DNA of 49,580 bases from Rhodothermales bacterium (GTDB lineage: Bacteria > Bacteroidota > Rhodothermia > Rhodothermales > BA12). This document shows positions 40,587-47,688 of the stretch, in pieces (within the stretch, counting starts at the first letter, position 1; every line of letters begins with the position of its first letter). The stretch covers positions 1-49,580 of the forward strand of contig JACSSA010000095.1 of NCBI GenBank assembly GCA_014879465.1. The letters are read 5' to 3'. Both the position numbers and the translations under genes were made by a program. The notes under the pieces are model-generated. The model made no database searches, had not been told where the DNA came from, and saw nothing but the letters and a program-made list of their open reading frames with translations.

Positions 40587-41852
40587 ATGCCGCACTATGT
40601 ACGGATGGGGCGCGTGCCCCACAAACGCCACACGCAATTTCCCCGCGAGGATGGCGCGCTCCACACCGAAGAGGTGATCGGAGCCGAGGGGTTTTCCGGC
40701 CTCCAAAGCCTCGCCTACCACCTGCACCCGCCCACGCTGGTGGACGACATCGGCGCGCCGGTGGATGTGCGCGTCGAGTATGTGGACGAGCCGTTCCTCC
40801 GCCACCGCCACTTCAAAGGCCTCGACGTGGCCCCGCACGGCGACTTCCTCTCGGGCCGCGTGGCGATGCTCGGCAACGACGACGTGGTGCTGTCGGTCGT
40901 CGCCCCCACCGAGGCGATGCCCGAGGACACGTTCTACCGCAACGCCTCGTGCGACGAGCTCGTGTACGTCCACGACGGCGAGGGGCGCGTCGAGACGCCG
41001 CTGGGCACGGTGCCGTTCGTGAAGGGCGACTACGTCCACATTCCCCGCACGCTCACCCAGCGTTGGGTGTTCGACGAGGGCGGCGTGCAGCCGCGGCTGT
41101 TGGTGATCGAAGCGCCGAGCGAGTTCCACCCGCCCAAGCGCTACCGCAACGGCTTCGGGCAGCTCTTGGAAAACTCGCCGTACTGCGAGCGCGACTTCCG
41201 CCCGCCCACCGAGCTTGTGACGAAGGACGAGGCCGGGCGCTTCACCGTGCTCATCAAAAAGCACGGACGGCTGTATCCGTACGTCTACCGCTATCACCCG
41301 TTCGATGTGGTCGGGTGGGACGGGCAGATGTACCCGTACGCCATCTCGATCCACGACTTCGAGCCGATCACCGGGCGCGTCCACCAGCCGCCGCCGGTGC
41401 ACCAGATGTTCGACGCGCACAACTTCGTGGTGTGCTCGTTCGTGCCGCGGCTGTTCGACTACCATCCGCAGGCCATCCCCGCGCCGTACAACCACTCGAA
41501 CATCGACTCCGACGAGGTGCTGTACTACGCCGAGGGCGATTTTATGTCGAGAAAGGGCATCCTGCGCGGGTCGTTCACGCTCCACCCCGGCGGCATCGCC
41601 CATGGCCCGCACCCCGGCACCACCGAGGCGAGCATCGGCAAGACGGAGACGCACGAGCTGGCCGTGATGGTGGACACGTTCCGCCCGCTCAAGCCGACCA
41701 AGGCCGCGCTGGGCGTGGAGGACGACACGTACGCGTTCTCGTGGCAGCCGGAGAAGCACGGCCACCCGCTCCCCGACGCCGCCCCCGTGCCGCCGGGCGC
41801 GTCCGGCGACGGCGCGATGACCAACGCCAGCCCCGCCGACGCCGCGCGGTGA
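40587..41852 (+). CDS. hmgA: Homogentisate 1,2-dioxygenase
   Basis: 421 residues from ATG 40587; in-frame sequence before it is the hairpin spacer. Cupin-type ring-cleaving enzyme (EC 1.13.11.5) converting homogentisate to maleylacetoacetate. Visible: PHYVRMGRVPHKRHTQFP start typical of bacterial HGO, the cupin block CDELVYVHDGEGRVETPLG, the active-site region NHSNIDSDEVLYYAEGDF and PGGIAHGPHPGTTE with the iron-binding His/Glu set, and a final FRPLKPTKAALGVED. The C-terminus carries an extra Pro/Ala tail of about 25 residues. No maleylacetoacetate isomerase or fumarylacetoacetase lies in the window. Confidence 0.95.
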   Translation: MPHYVRMGRVPHKRHTQFPREDGALHTEEVIGAEGFSGLQSLAYHLHPPTLVDDIGAPVDVRVEYVDEPFLRHRHFKGLDVAPHGDFLSGRVAMLGNDDVVLSVVAPTEAMPEDTFYRNASCDELVYVHDGEGRVETPLGTVPFVKGDYVHIPRTLTQRWVFDEGGVQPRLLVIEAPSEFHPPKRYRNGFGQLLENSPYCERDFRPPTELVTKDEAGRFTVLIKKHGRLYPYVYRYHPFDVVGWDGQMYPYAISIHDFEPITGRVHQPPPVHQMFDAHNFVVCSFVPRLFDYHPQAIPAPYNHSNIDSDEVLYYAEGDFMSRKGILRGSFTLHPGGIAHGPHPGTTEASIGKTETHELAVMVDTFRPLKPTKAALGVEDDTYAFSWQPEKHGHPLPDAAPVPPGASGDGAMTNASPADAAR

Positions 41853-41864
41853 ACGCCTCGGCAC

Positions 41865-41879
41865 CACCCTGACAGGGTG
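41865..41879. terminator. CACCCTG-A-CAGGGTG hairpin between convergent genes
   Basis: Perfect 7-bp arms around a single base, between the hmgA stop and the M15 gene stop. No T run. A related hairpin lies at 43490-43509, on the other side of the AT-rich gene. Confidence 0.55.
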
Positions 41880-41881
41880 CC

Positions 41882-42437
41882 TCACAGCTTGACGTAGTGC
41901 CGCAACTGGTAATGCGGCGTGTCCTTGAAGGTCTTCCACGATCCTCCCCACTCGGTCGTCTCCGGGTCGTGGTACTTGGCTACCGCCACGTACGGAGCCT
42001 GCGCCGTCTGGTACTGGCCGTTCTTGAACACGCCCACGTCCCACGCCACGCCGTGGTTGTGCAAGCTCTGGCCCGGACGCGCATTAGTGACGCGGGGGCC
42101 GGGGTTTCCCCAGCGCCCCTTGCGGAAGAGGGCGGCCTGTTCGGCGTAGGAGCGAGTGCCCGAGAGGATGCGCACGTCGTGCCCGGCGGCGATGGCTTTC
42201 GTGAGGAAGCGACGGGCGGCCTTCTGAGCCTCTGGCAGAAGCGTGGCAAGGTTGCGCTCCGACCGCGCGTCGAAGGCCGAGTTCGGCGGCGATGCGCTGG
42301 GATTCGTGGACGAAGGCGTTGTAGGCTTTGTCGGTCTTCGGCCCCCAATCGCCGTCGATAGCGGCACGGTAGAAGCCTGCGCGGGCGAGGAAGCGCTGCG
42401 CGAAGGACACATCGTCAGGGAAGAAGGGACGGCTCAT
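41882..42437 (-). pseudogene. M15 (VanY/CwlK-like) peptidoglycan endopeptidase with frameshift
   Basis: Two frames are needed. From ATG 42437 the first frame gives MSRPFFPDDVSFAQRFLARA and YRAAIDGDWGPKTDKAYNAF (a peptidoglycan-binding-like domain) to about RIAAEL. At about 42273-42282 the homology continues one frame over as FDARSERNLATLLPEAQKAA to the stop at 41882, with the M15 zinc motifs SGTRSYAEQAALFRKGRWGN, SLHNHGVAWDVGVF and PHYQLRHY. Removing one G from GAACTCGGCCTTC would join them. The enzyme family cleaves L-Ala-D-Glu or D-Ala links, as in phage endolysins. Either an inactive gene or a one-base assembly error. Confidence 0.75.
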
Positions 42438-42504
42438 ATTTTTCTGACTAAAGATTAAATATAATTAACTATAATTTTGAATACCGAAAATACGATTTAT
42501 TTAA

Positions 42505-43263
42505 TCAGCTACAATTATGAACCAACATTGAATCTAGATCTGAATTCAGGTCGTTTGTTATGCATATCGGTGAATCACTATAAGGGAAAAGTGATATTAT
42601 CATTATAGAATAAGATGAATCTGTTATGGTAGGTCCGCACGAGGTGCTGTAAGCGAATGTCCTGTCTATTCTGGTCTGTGAGCACGACTCGACAGATTTA
42701 TCGCATTCGATCCTGTTAAACGACATGCACCCTTGAATATCTATAACATGACTTGACAACATGCGTTTAGTTTTGGAATCAAATACAAATCTACCTAGAA
42801 CAAATTCGTTATTTTCTCGGCTGCAGATGCCAGAAACCCCGCCTATTTCATATGAAGGGAAATCTATCTCTGCATTTACATAAATTCTCCCTGACCTTTC
42901 TTTGGCTATAATCTTGCCTATGTGAAAAGGGCCTGGATTGTTGTATTTATAATTATCCAGATTAAAAATCTCCTTTTTAAGATTTATTCTCAAATTTTTA
43001 TTGTTGATCGTGAATACAAAAACACTATCTATTTTGTACAAATCAATACCTTTACTTGCTAGGCTATCTGAGTATGATTTATATTTACTAATCATTATGG
43101 AATCCTCGCTACTGCAAAAAATTTTTTCTATATAAGTATATGTTTCATTATTTGCGATCGGTATTTGATCGTCTGCGGATCTTGTCTTTCTGTTTGTGCA
43201 TGAAAAAAGAAACATAAGCATGAAAATGATACATATCTTCATCTTGAATATGTGATGCATCAA
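42505..43263 (-). CDS. AT-rich lipoprotein gene, recently acquired
   Basis: 252 residues from 43263, or more naturally from the ATG at 43242 (MKICIIFMLMFLFSC, lipobox with Cys). Base composition is visibly AT-rich, in sharp contrast to the GC-rich DNA on both sides, and codons such as ATA, AAA, AAT and TTA dominate. The mature protein has several cysteines (FCSSEDS, GICSRENN, GCMSFNRIECDKSVESCSQT) and repeated D-S-Y-S motifs; no family recognised. The AT-rich zone runs from about 42430 to 43400. This points to recent transfer from a low-GC Bacteroidota donor. Function unknown. Confidence 0.8.
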   Translation of the reverse strand: MMHHIFKMKICIIFMLMFLFSCTNRKTRSADDQIPIANNETYTYIEKIFCSSEDSIMISKYKSYSDSLASKGIDLYKIDSVFVFTINNKNLRINLKKEIFNLDNYKYNNPGPFHIGKIIAKERSGRIYVNAEIDFPSYEIGGVSGICSRENNEFVLGRFVFDSKTKRMLSSHVIDIQGCMSFNRIECDKSVESCSQTRIDRTFAYSTSCGPTITDSSYSIMIISLFPYSDSPICITNDLNSDLDSMLVHNCS

Positions 43264-43489
43264 GATCGGCCTGGATCAGGAGTTGAGGTTGGGTCTATCC
43301 GTTTTAGATGGATAATGGATAACCCAAAATCCACCAATCGGAACGTAAGGAACCCAAATCAAAAAGTCAAGTGTATCGTGTTGGCATCGGAAAATTCCCT
43401 GTCACGCCTCAGAGAAGATGGCCTTGCGTGCCCTTCTGGAGAACGTGTAAGGTTGGAATTTTCGGGTGCCATTTTTTTGCCCGCACGAC
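43264..43489. other. Intergenic region upstream of the AT-rich gene
   Basis: About 225 bases grading from AT-rich to GC-rich. It holds an imperfect hairpin near 43285-43325 (GGGTCTATCC... GGATAACCC) and a likely promoter for the minus-strand gene; I see no coding sequence. Confidence 0.4.
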
Positions 43490-43509
43490 AGGGTCACCCT
43501 AACAGGGTG
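43490..43509. repeat. AGGGT-C-ACCCT-AAC-AGGGT hairpin set
   Basis: Overlapping inverted repeats carrying the stop codon of the 123-residue gene. Similar to the hairpin at 41865-41879; together they flank the frameshifted M15 gene and the AT-rich gene. Confidence 0.45.
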
Positions 43510-43865
43510 GACCGCGGCACGTATCCGTGCGCCTGGTACCGTTCGACCGCCGCGCCGAGGAGGTCGGCGAGGGCGTCTTCCTGCGCCGCGTCGAGGGTTT
43601 TGAAGGCGAAGCACGACTTGCCCGTCATCCGCTTTCGGAGCGCGTCCGGCACGGCGTCGAGCAAGTCGGCATCGGTGTAGACCGGCATCAGGTGCAGCGC
43701 CACGCCCTTGGGCTTGCGCGTGACGGAGCCGAAGAACAGCGACGTCTTGTTCGTCTGGACGTGCGGCGTGTCGAGGTAGAACACGTCCGGCGTGTCGGTT
43801 TTCACGACGAGGCCGGTGGCGTGGCGTTCGAGCAGGGCGCGGAGGGTGTCGAAGGCGTCGGGCAT
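43494..43865 (-). CDS. Small conserved protein, DUF1801/YdhG-like fold suspected
   Basis: 123 residues from ATG 43865; longer frames upstream read through a repeat and are not coding. The sequence LRALLERHATGLVVKTDTPD, NKTSLFFGSVTRKPKGVALH and SCFAFKTLDAAQEDALADLL resembles small alpha/beta proteins of the DUF1801/YdhG or DUF5655 type, in which a similar K-x-S-L-F-F-G-x-V pattern occurs. Those families have no firm function. Assignment is tentative. Confidence 0.7.
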   Translation of the reverse strand: MPDAFDTLRALLERHATGLVVKTDTPDVFYLDTPHVQTNKTSLFFGSVTRKPKGVALHLMPVYTDADLLDAVPDALRKRMTGKSCFAFKTLDAAQEDALADLLGAAVERYQAHGYVPRSTLLG

Positions 43866-43920
43866 CGGTGTACCGGGAGAAGGACGCGTCCAGAGTACCG
43901 GCCCCCGCTGACAGCCCCTC

Positions 43921-43991
43921 GTCATCCCCGCGCAGGCGGGGATCCAGAGCCTCTCCGGCGCAACGGGATCCCCGATCACGTCGGGGATGAC
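43921..43991. repeat. GTCATCCCCG palindromic repeat (WIPAxAGMT type)
   Basis: GTCATCCCCG (43921-43930) and CGGGGATGAC (43982-43991) pair perfectly, with an inner palindrome around GGGGATCC and GGGATCCCC. The word CGTCATCCCCGCGCAGGCGG is a textbook dispersed repeat of many Proteobacteria; translated, it gives the spurious W-I-P-A-C-A-G-M-T peptide. It lies between two minus-strand genes. Confidence 0.8.
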
Positions 43992-44025
43992 CTATGAAAC
44001 GAGGTGACGGTCCTTCAGCCGCGTG

Positions 44026-45414
44026 TCACCACGTGCGCCGGAGCGGGTGGGCCTCGGTGTTGAACACGACGGCGTCGAGGTCGAGCGTCTGGGGCGGTGC
44101 GAAGAGCAGGTAGAAGTACTTGAACGTCTCGGCGAAAAGAAAACTCTGCTGCTCGTCAGCCTGCGCCTTCGTCACCACGCTCGCCAGCGTCGCGTAGCCC
44201 GCGTCGGTGCGGCAGTGGCGGACGAAGTCCTCGAACATCGCCGCGCCCATCTCGACGTAGCGCGGGTCGCCGGTGGCGCGGTAGAGGTAGTAGGCCGACT
44301 CCACGATTTCGGGCCGCAGCGGGTAGCCGGGGCTGGTGACGGCGTTGCTCACGTAGTCGAACCGTTCGGGTTCGATGCCGTGCAGCCGCCACATCCGGTA
44401 GGCCGAGGCTTGGAGCCGCCGCGCCCGGCCCACGTCGCCGTCGAGCACGAACACGCCGGGCAAGAAGGCGTCGAGCGCGCCGAAGGTCGTGGACGTGCGC
44501 TCGCCCGTGTCCATATCCACGACCGCGTACCAGAGCTCGCCGGGCACGCTCGTCGTGTCGGCCACGTAGCGGTGCAGCGGCCCCCGACTCGCCTCCCACA
44601 TCCGGCGGCAGTCGGGGTCGCCGAAGAGTCGGTCGCACTTCAGCAGGTACTCGTAGTACGAGTCGATGCCGCCGGAGACGTGCGAGCGCCGCCCGACGTA
44701 CTGCCCGGTGCGCACGTCGATGCGGTTGCCGACGAGCCCAAGGGCGGAGCGGGCGTCGAAGGTGGCCACGAGCGCGCGTTTGGCCGTGTCGTAAAACACC
44801 GGGTCGCCGGTGATCCGCGAGAGGGTGCCGAACTCCAGCAGCAGCGTGCCCGTCTCGGCGGGGTTGGAGGCGGAGTCGCGGACGGCTCCGGTGCGGAGGT
44901 TGACGTAGCGGTACGGGAGGCCGGTGGGCGTTTGGAAGGCCGGAAGGAGCCGTCGCCCGAGGTCGTGGGCGAGGTCGAGCATCCGCCGGTCGCCGGTGAG
45001 TTGGTAGGCCGAGAGCAGCCCGCCGAGGTGGCGGATGGTGATCTCGAAGACCTGCACGTCTTGGTCGTGGTCGAACGTCAGGTTGGCGGCAAGGAACGCC
45101 CGGACGCTGTCGGCCTCGGCATCCAGGCCCATCAGCTTCATCGTCGAGAGGGCGTCGACGGGCGTGAAGTAGATCGGCTGGGCGTACCAGTTGTGGCCGG
45201 TCTTCGAGAGCGGGCGGAGGTCGTCGTAGCCCGAGGCGTAGCGCCGGTAGCCGCGCCAGGCGTGCAGAAACTCGGCCTTCACGCGGTCGGCCAGCGCCCG
45301 CGTATCGAGGCTCGTTTGGGCCGAGGCGGCAGCGGGCGCGGTCGGACGCACCGTTTGGCAACCGGCGGTTCCAATCAGCAGGGCGAGCGCGGCAAGGCGG
45401 AGGACGGCGGACAT
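44026..45414 (-). CDS. GH47 (class I alpha-mannosidase-like) lipoprotein
   Basis: 462 residues from ATG 45414. Lipobox (IGTAGC, Cys19). The rest is the (alpha/alpha)7 barrel of glycoside hydrolase family 47: GHNWYAQPIYFTPVDALSTM, FEITIRHLGGLLSAYQLTGD (Glu124), LPYRYVNLRTG, GTLLLEFGTLSRITGD, GGIDSYYEYLLK, LRPEIVESAYYLYRATGD and SFLFAETFKYFYLLFA, closed by the calcium-binding VFNTEAHPL. GH47 enzymes are mostly eukaryotic ER/Golgi 1,2-alpha-mannosidases; bacterial members are few. It is probably anchored in a membrane facing the periplasm or outside and trims mannose-containing glycans. Confidence 0.88.
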   Translation of the reverse strand: MSAVLRLAALALLIGTAGCQTVRPTAPAAASAQTSLDTRALADRVKAEFLHAWRGYRRYASGYDDLRPLSKTGHNWYAQPIYFTPVDALSTMKLMGLDAEADSVRAFLAANLTFDHDQDVQVFEITIRHLGGLLSAYQLTGDRRMLDLAHDLGRRLLPAFQTPTGLPYRYVNLRTGAVRDSASNPAETGTLLLEFGTLSRITGDPVFYDTAKRALVATFDARSALGLVGNRIDVRTGQYVGRRSHVSGGIDSYYEYLLKCDRLFGDPDCRRMWEASRGPLHRYVADTTSVPGELWYAVVDMDTGERTSTTFGALDAFLPGVFVLDGDVGRARRLQASAYRMWRLHGIEPERFDYVSNAVTSPGYPLRPEIVESAYYLYRATGDPRYVEMGAAMFEDFVRHCRTDAGYATLASVVTKAQADEQQSFLFAETFKYFYLLFAPPQTLDLDAVVFNTEAHPLRRTW

Positions 45415-45449
45415 CGGCGCGGAGAAGGAACGCCGCACGATACGAAAAA

Positions 45450-45478
45450 CCCTGCCCGCACCGAGGATGCAGGCAGGG
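45450..45478 (-). terminator. Terminator of the FKBP gene
   Basis: CCCTGCC (45450-45456) and GGCAGGG (45472-45478) form the stem base with extra inner pairs; on the minus strand GGGTTTTTCG follows. Confidence 0.75.
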
Positions 45479-45503
45479 CAACCGACCAAACGTACGGTGG
45501 CGG

Positions 45504-46595
45504 TTACGGCAGGATCAGGCCGCCCGGAGACGTCCGTTCGCCCGGCTTCGCACCGCCACCGATCGGTTTGCCGTCGGGGCCGAGCAGCCCGGAGCCTTGC
45601 GGCGGCTGCGGCGGAAGCTGGCTCGGATCGACCGGCACGAGCAGGATGTCCATCACCACGCCGTCGGGCGTGACCTCCACGACCTGCGCCGGGAAGGTTT
45701 GGCCGTCCGGGCCGTTCATCATCAGCTGTTCGCCGACCTGCGGGTTCAGCTCCGGCGGAAGCTGCTCCTTCGGCACGGTGATGCGCTGCACCGGCGGCGG
45801 GGCCATCAGCATATCGACCACATACACGTCGTCGCGGATTTCGACCACCGTCGCCGGGAACTGGCCTTCCGGCGTGTTGAGCGTGAGGTTCTGGCCGACC
45901 TGCGGCGGCGGGCCGCCGGTAAGCTGGTCTTTGGGGATTTCGACGCGGCGCACGGGCGGCGGCGCGGCCAGCACGTCGAGCACGACCACGTCGTCGCGGA
46001 TTTCCACGACGATGGCCGGGAACGAGCCGTCGGGGGTGTTGAGCGTGATCTGCTCGCCGACCGCCGGAAGCTGAGCGCCTTCAAACTGGTCTTTCGGCAC
46101 CTCGATGCGCTGCACCTGCGGCGCTTGCGCGGCCACCTGCTGCTGGAACGCGGCGGCGTCTTCGTCGGAGAGAATCTCGACGAGCGCGATGTCGAACGTG
46201 AGGTCTTCGCCTGCGAGCGGGTGGTTGCTGTCGAGCACCGCCGAGTCGTCGGAGAGGGCGTAGATGGTGACGGGGAAGGGCTGGCCGTCGGGCGTGCCGA
46301 TCATCAGCTGGTCGCCCACCTGCGGCTCCCGGTCGGCAGGAAGATCGGCGCGCGGAACTTCCATCAGCAGGCTGTCTTGGTGCTCGCCGTAGGCGCGTTC
46401 GGCAGGAATGGTGACGGTCTTTTCGTCGCCAACGTTCATGCCGAGGACGGCGTCGTCGAAGCCGGGGATGACTTGGCCTGCGCCGACGGTAAACGTGAGC
46501 GGTTCGCGGCCTTCCGAGGAGTCGAAGACTTCGCCGCCGTCGAGCGTGCCGGTGTAGTGAATGCGGACGGTGTCGCCCGCCTTGACCTGTGCCAT
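45504..46595 (-). CDS. FKBP/SlyD-type peptidyl-prolyl isomerase with extra tandem IF-like modules
   Basis: 363 residues, about twice the usual SlyD length. Residues 1-78 and 120-145 form an FKBP domain (VRIHYTGTLDGGEVFDSS, GQVIPGFDDAVLGMNVGDEK); an insert-in-flap domain lies at about 78-128 (MEVPRADLPADREPQVGDQL, then TPDGQPFPVTIYALSDDSAV). After the FKBP fold closes near 145, three further copies of this insert follow at about 161-212, 216-266 and 269-320, each with (I/V)P-K-D/E-Q, PQVG-Q/E-x-L, (T/G)P-D/E-G-x-F-P-A and V-V-E-I/V. A Pro/Gly tail ends the protein. The isomerase part catalyses prolyl cis-trans isomerisation, and the IF domain is the chaperone part that binds unfolded protein. 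No signal peptide, so cytoplasmic. The usual His-rich metal tail of SlyD is absent. Confidence 0.9.
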   Translation of the reverse strand: MAQVKAGDTVRIHYTGTLDGGEVFDSSEGREPLTFTVGAGQVIPGFDDAVLGMNVGDEKTVTIPAERAYGEHQDSLLMEVPRADLPADREPQVGDQLMIGTPDGQPFPVTIYALSDDSAVLDSNHPLAGEDLTFDIALVEILSDEDAAAFQQQVAAQAPQVQRIEVPKDQFEGAQLPAVGEQITLNTPDGSFPAIVVEIRDDVVVLDVLAAPPPVRRVEIPKDQLTGGPPPQVGQNLTLNTPEGQFPATVVEIRDDVYVVDMLMAPPPVQRITVPKEQLPPELNPQVGEQLMMNGPDGQTFPAQVVEVTPDGVVMDILLVPVDPSQLPPQPPQGSGLLGPDGKPIGGGAKPGERTSPGGLILP

Positions 46596-46750
46596 AGAGA
46601 AAAACGTGGAATCGGGTTAGCCCACGTTGCACCGTCTACGGCCCGTTCGGTTGCGTTGCCGGCGGCGTTACGGCTTCGTACCGGCCGCGTGCCGAACTTG
46701 GACCGAGACGTCCCCGTTGTCTTGACCTCCCCGTTTATCCTGTTTCGACT

Positions 46751-47179
46751 ATGGTTCGCACCGGCTCGGCCGTCTGGAACGGCTCACTCACCGACGGCTC
46801 CGGCCGCCTCTCCACCCAAAGCGGCGCACTCGACGCGCTGCCCTACTCGTTCGGCACGCGCTTCGGCGACACGCCGGGCACCAACCCCGAGGAACTGCTC
46901 GGCGCGGCGCACGCCGCCTGCTTCTCGATGGCCCTCGCCAACGCGATGAGCAAAGCCGGGCAGCCGCCCGAAGCGGTCGAGACGACGGCGAAGGTGCACC
47001 TCGAAAAGGGTGACGCCGGGTTCTCGATTCCGAGGATCGACCTCACGACGGCCGTCTCGGCACCCGGCTTCGACGCCGAAACGTTCGACCGGTTGGCGAT
47101 GGAGACGAAACAGGGCTGCCCGGTGTCGCGGGTGCTCGCGGGCGCTGAGATCTCGCTGACGGCCACGCTCAACGGCTGA
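46751..47179 (+). CDS. OsmC/Ohr-family peroxiredoxin
   Basis: 142 residues. Two redox cysteines at C57 (AHAACFSMALA) and C123 (KQGCPVSRVL), spaced as in OsmC, with the N-terminal WNGSLTDGSGRLSTQSGALD and TNPEELLGAAHA. The family reduces organic hydroperoxides with dithiols. It is closer to OsmC (general and osmotic stress) than to Ohr. Its stop is one base from the stop of the convergent msrB. Confidence 0.92.
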   Translation: MVRTGSAVWNGSLTDGSGRLSTQSGALDALPYSFGTRFGDTPGTNPEELLGAAHAACFSMALANAMSKAGQPPEAVETTAKVHLEKGDAGFSIPRIDLTTAVSAPGFDAETFDRLAMETKQGCPVSRVLAGAEISLTATLNG

Positions 47180-47180
47180 C

Positions 47181-47576
47181 CTACGCCGCCGGCTCGAAGA
47201 CGAGGCTGGCCGAGTTGATGCAGTAGCGTAGCCCTGTCGGGCGCGGGCCGTCGTCGAAGACGTGGCCGAGGTGCGCCTTGCATGTGCCGCAGTGCACTTC
47301 GGTGCGCACCATGCCGTATTCCCGGTCTTCGGTGGTGCCGAGGTGCGCGTCCGGGAGCGGCTGGAAGAAGCTGGGCCATCCGGTGCCGCTGTCGAACTTG
47401 CTGGACGAGGCGAACAGCGGCGCGCCGCACACCACGCAGCGGTAGACGCCTTCGCGCTTCTCGTTCCAGTAGGCGTTCATGAACGGCGGCTCCGTGCCGC
47501 AGTGCTGGGTGACGTGCTGCTGCATGGCGGAGAGTTCCGCCACGCGGCAGGCGAGTTCGGGGTCGAGGTCGGGCAT
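47181..47576 (-). CDS. msrB: Peptide-methionine (R)-S-oxide reductase MsrB
   Basis: 131 residues from ATG 47576. Reduces the R form of methionine sulfoxide in proteins. Zinc cysteines C47/C50 (RCVVCG) and C96/C99 ([12 protein letters not shown]), catalytic Cys119 in [12 protein letters not shown], and the [18 protein letters not shown] signature are all present. There is no signal peptide. Convergent with the OsmC gene, an oxidative-stress neighbour. Confidence 0.95.
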   Translation of the reverse strand: MPDLDPELACRVAELSAMQQHVTQHCGTEPPFMNAYWNEKREGVYRCVVCGAPLFASSSKFDSGTGWPSFFQPLPDAHLGTTEDREYGMVRTEVHCGTCKAHLGHVFDDGPRPTGLRYCINSASLVFEPAA

Positions 47577-47657
47577 CGGTCTACAGCGAAACGTTGAATC
47601 CTGGCGCGATGAACGGAACGAGCCGGTTTGGTTCCGACGGCTTGCCTCTGCCCGCCG

Positions 47658-47665
47658 TACCTTCC
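47658..47665 (+). promoter_or_regulatory. TACCTTCC -7-like element before the CoA-ligase gene
   Basis: TACCTTCC lies 24 bases before ATG 47689; a TTTG at 47627-47630 lies 27 bases further upstream, a bit far. Confidence 0.4.
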
Positions 47666-47688
47666 TGCACGCCCACACGCCCCGCCCG

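Noticed and set aside
43866-43979. N-terminal extension of the 123-residue protein with W-I-P-A-C-A-G-M-T
   Set aside because: This peptide is the translation of the GTCATCCCCG repeat, a known annotation artefact.
44023-46074. Long plus-strand frame across the GH47 and FKBP genes
   Set aside because: It spans two genes and their terminator on the other strand and shows only antisense-type composition.
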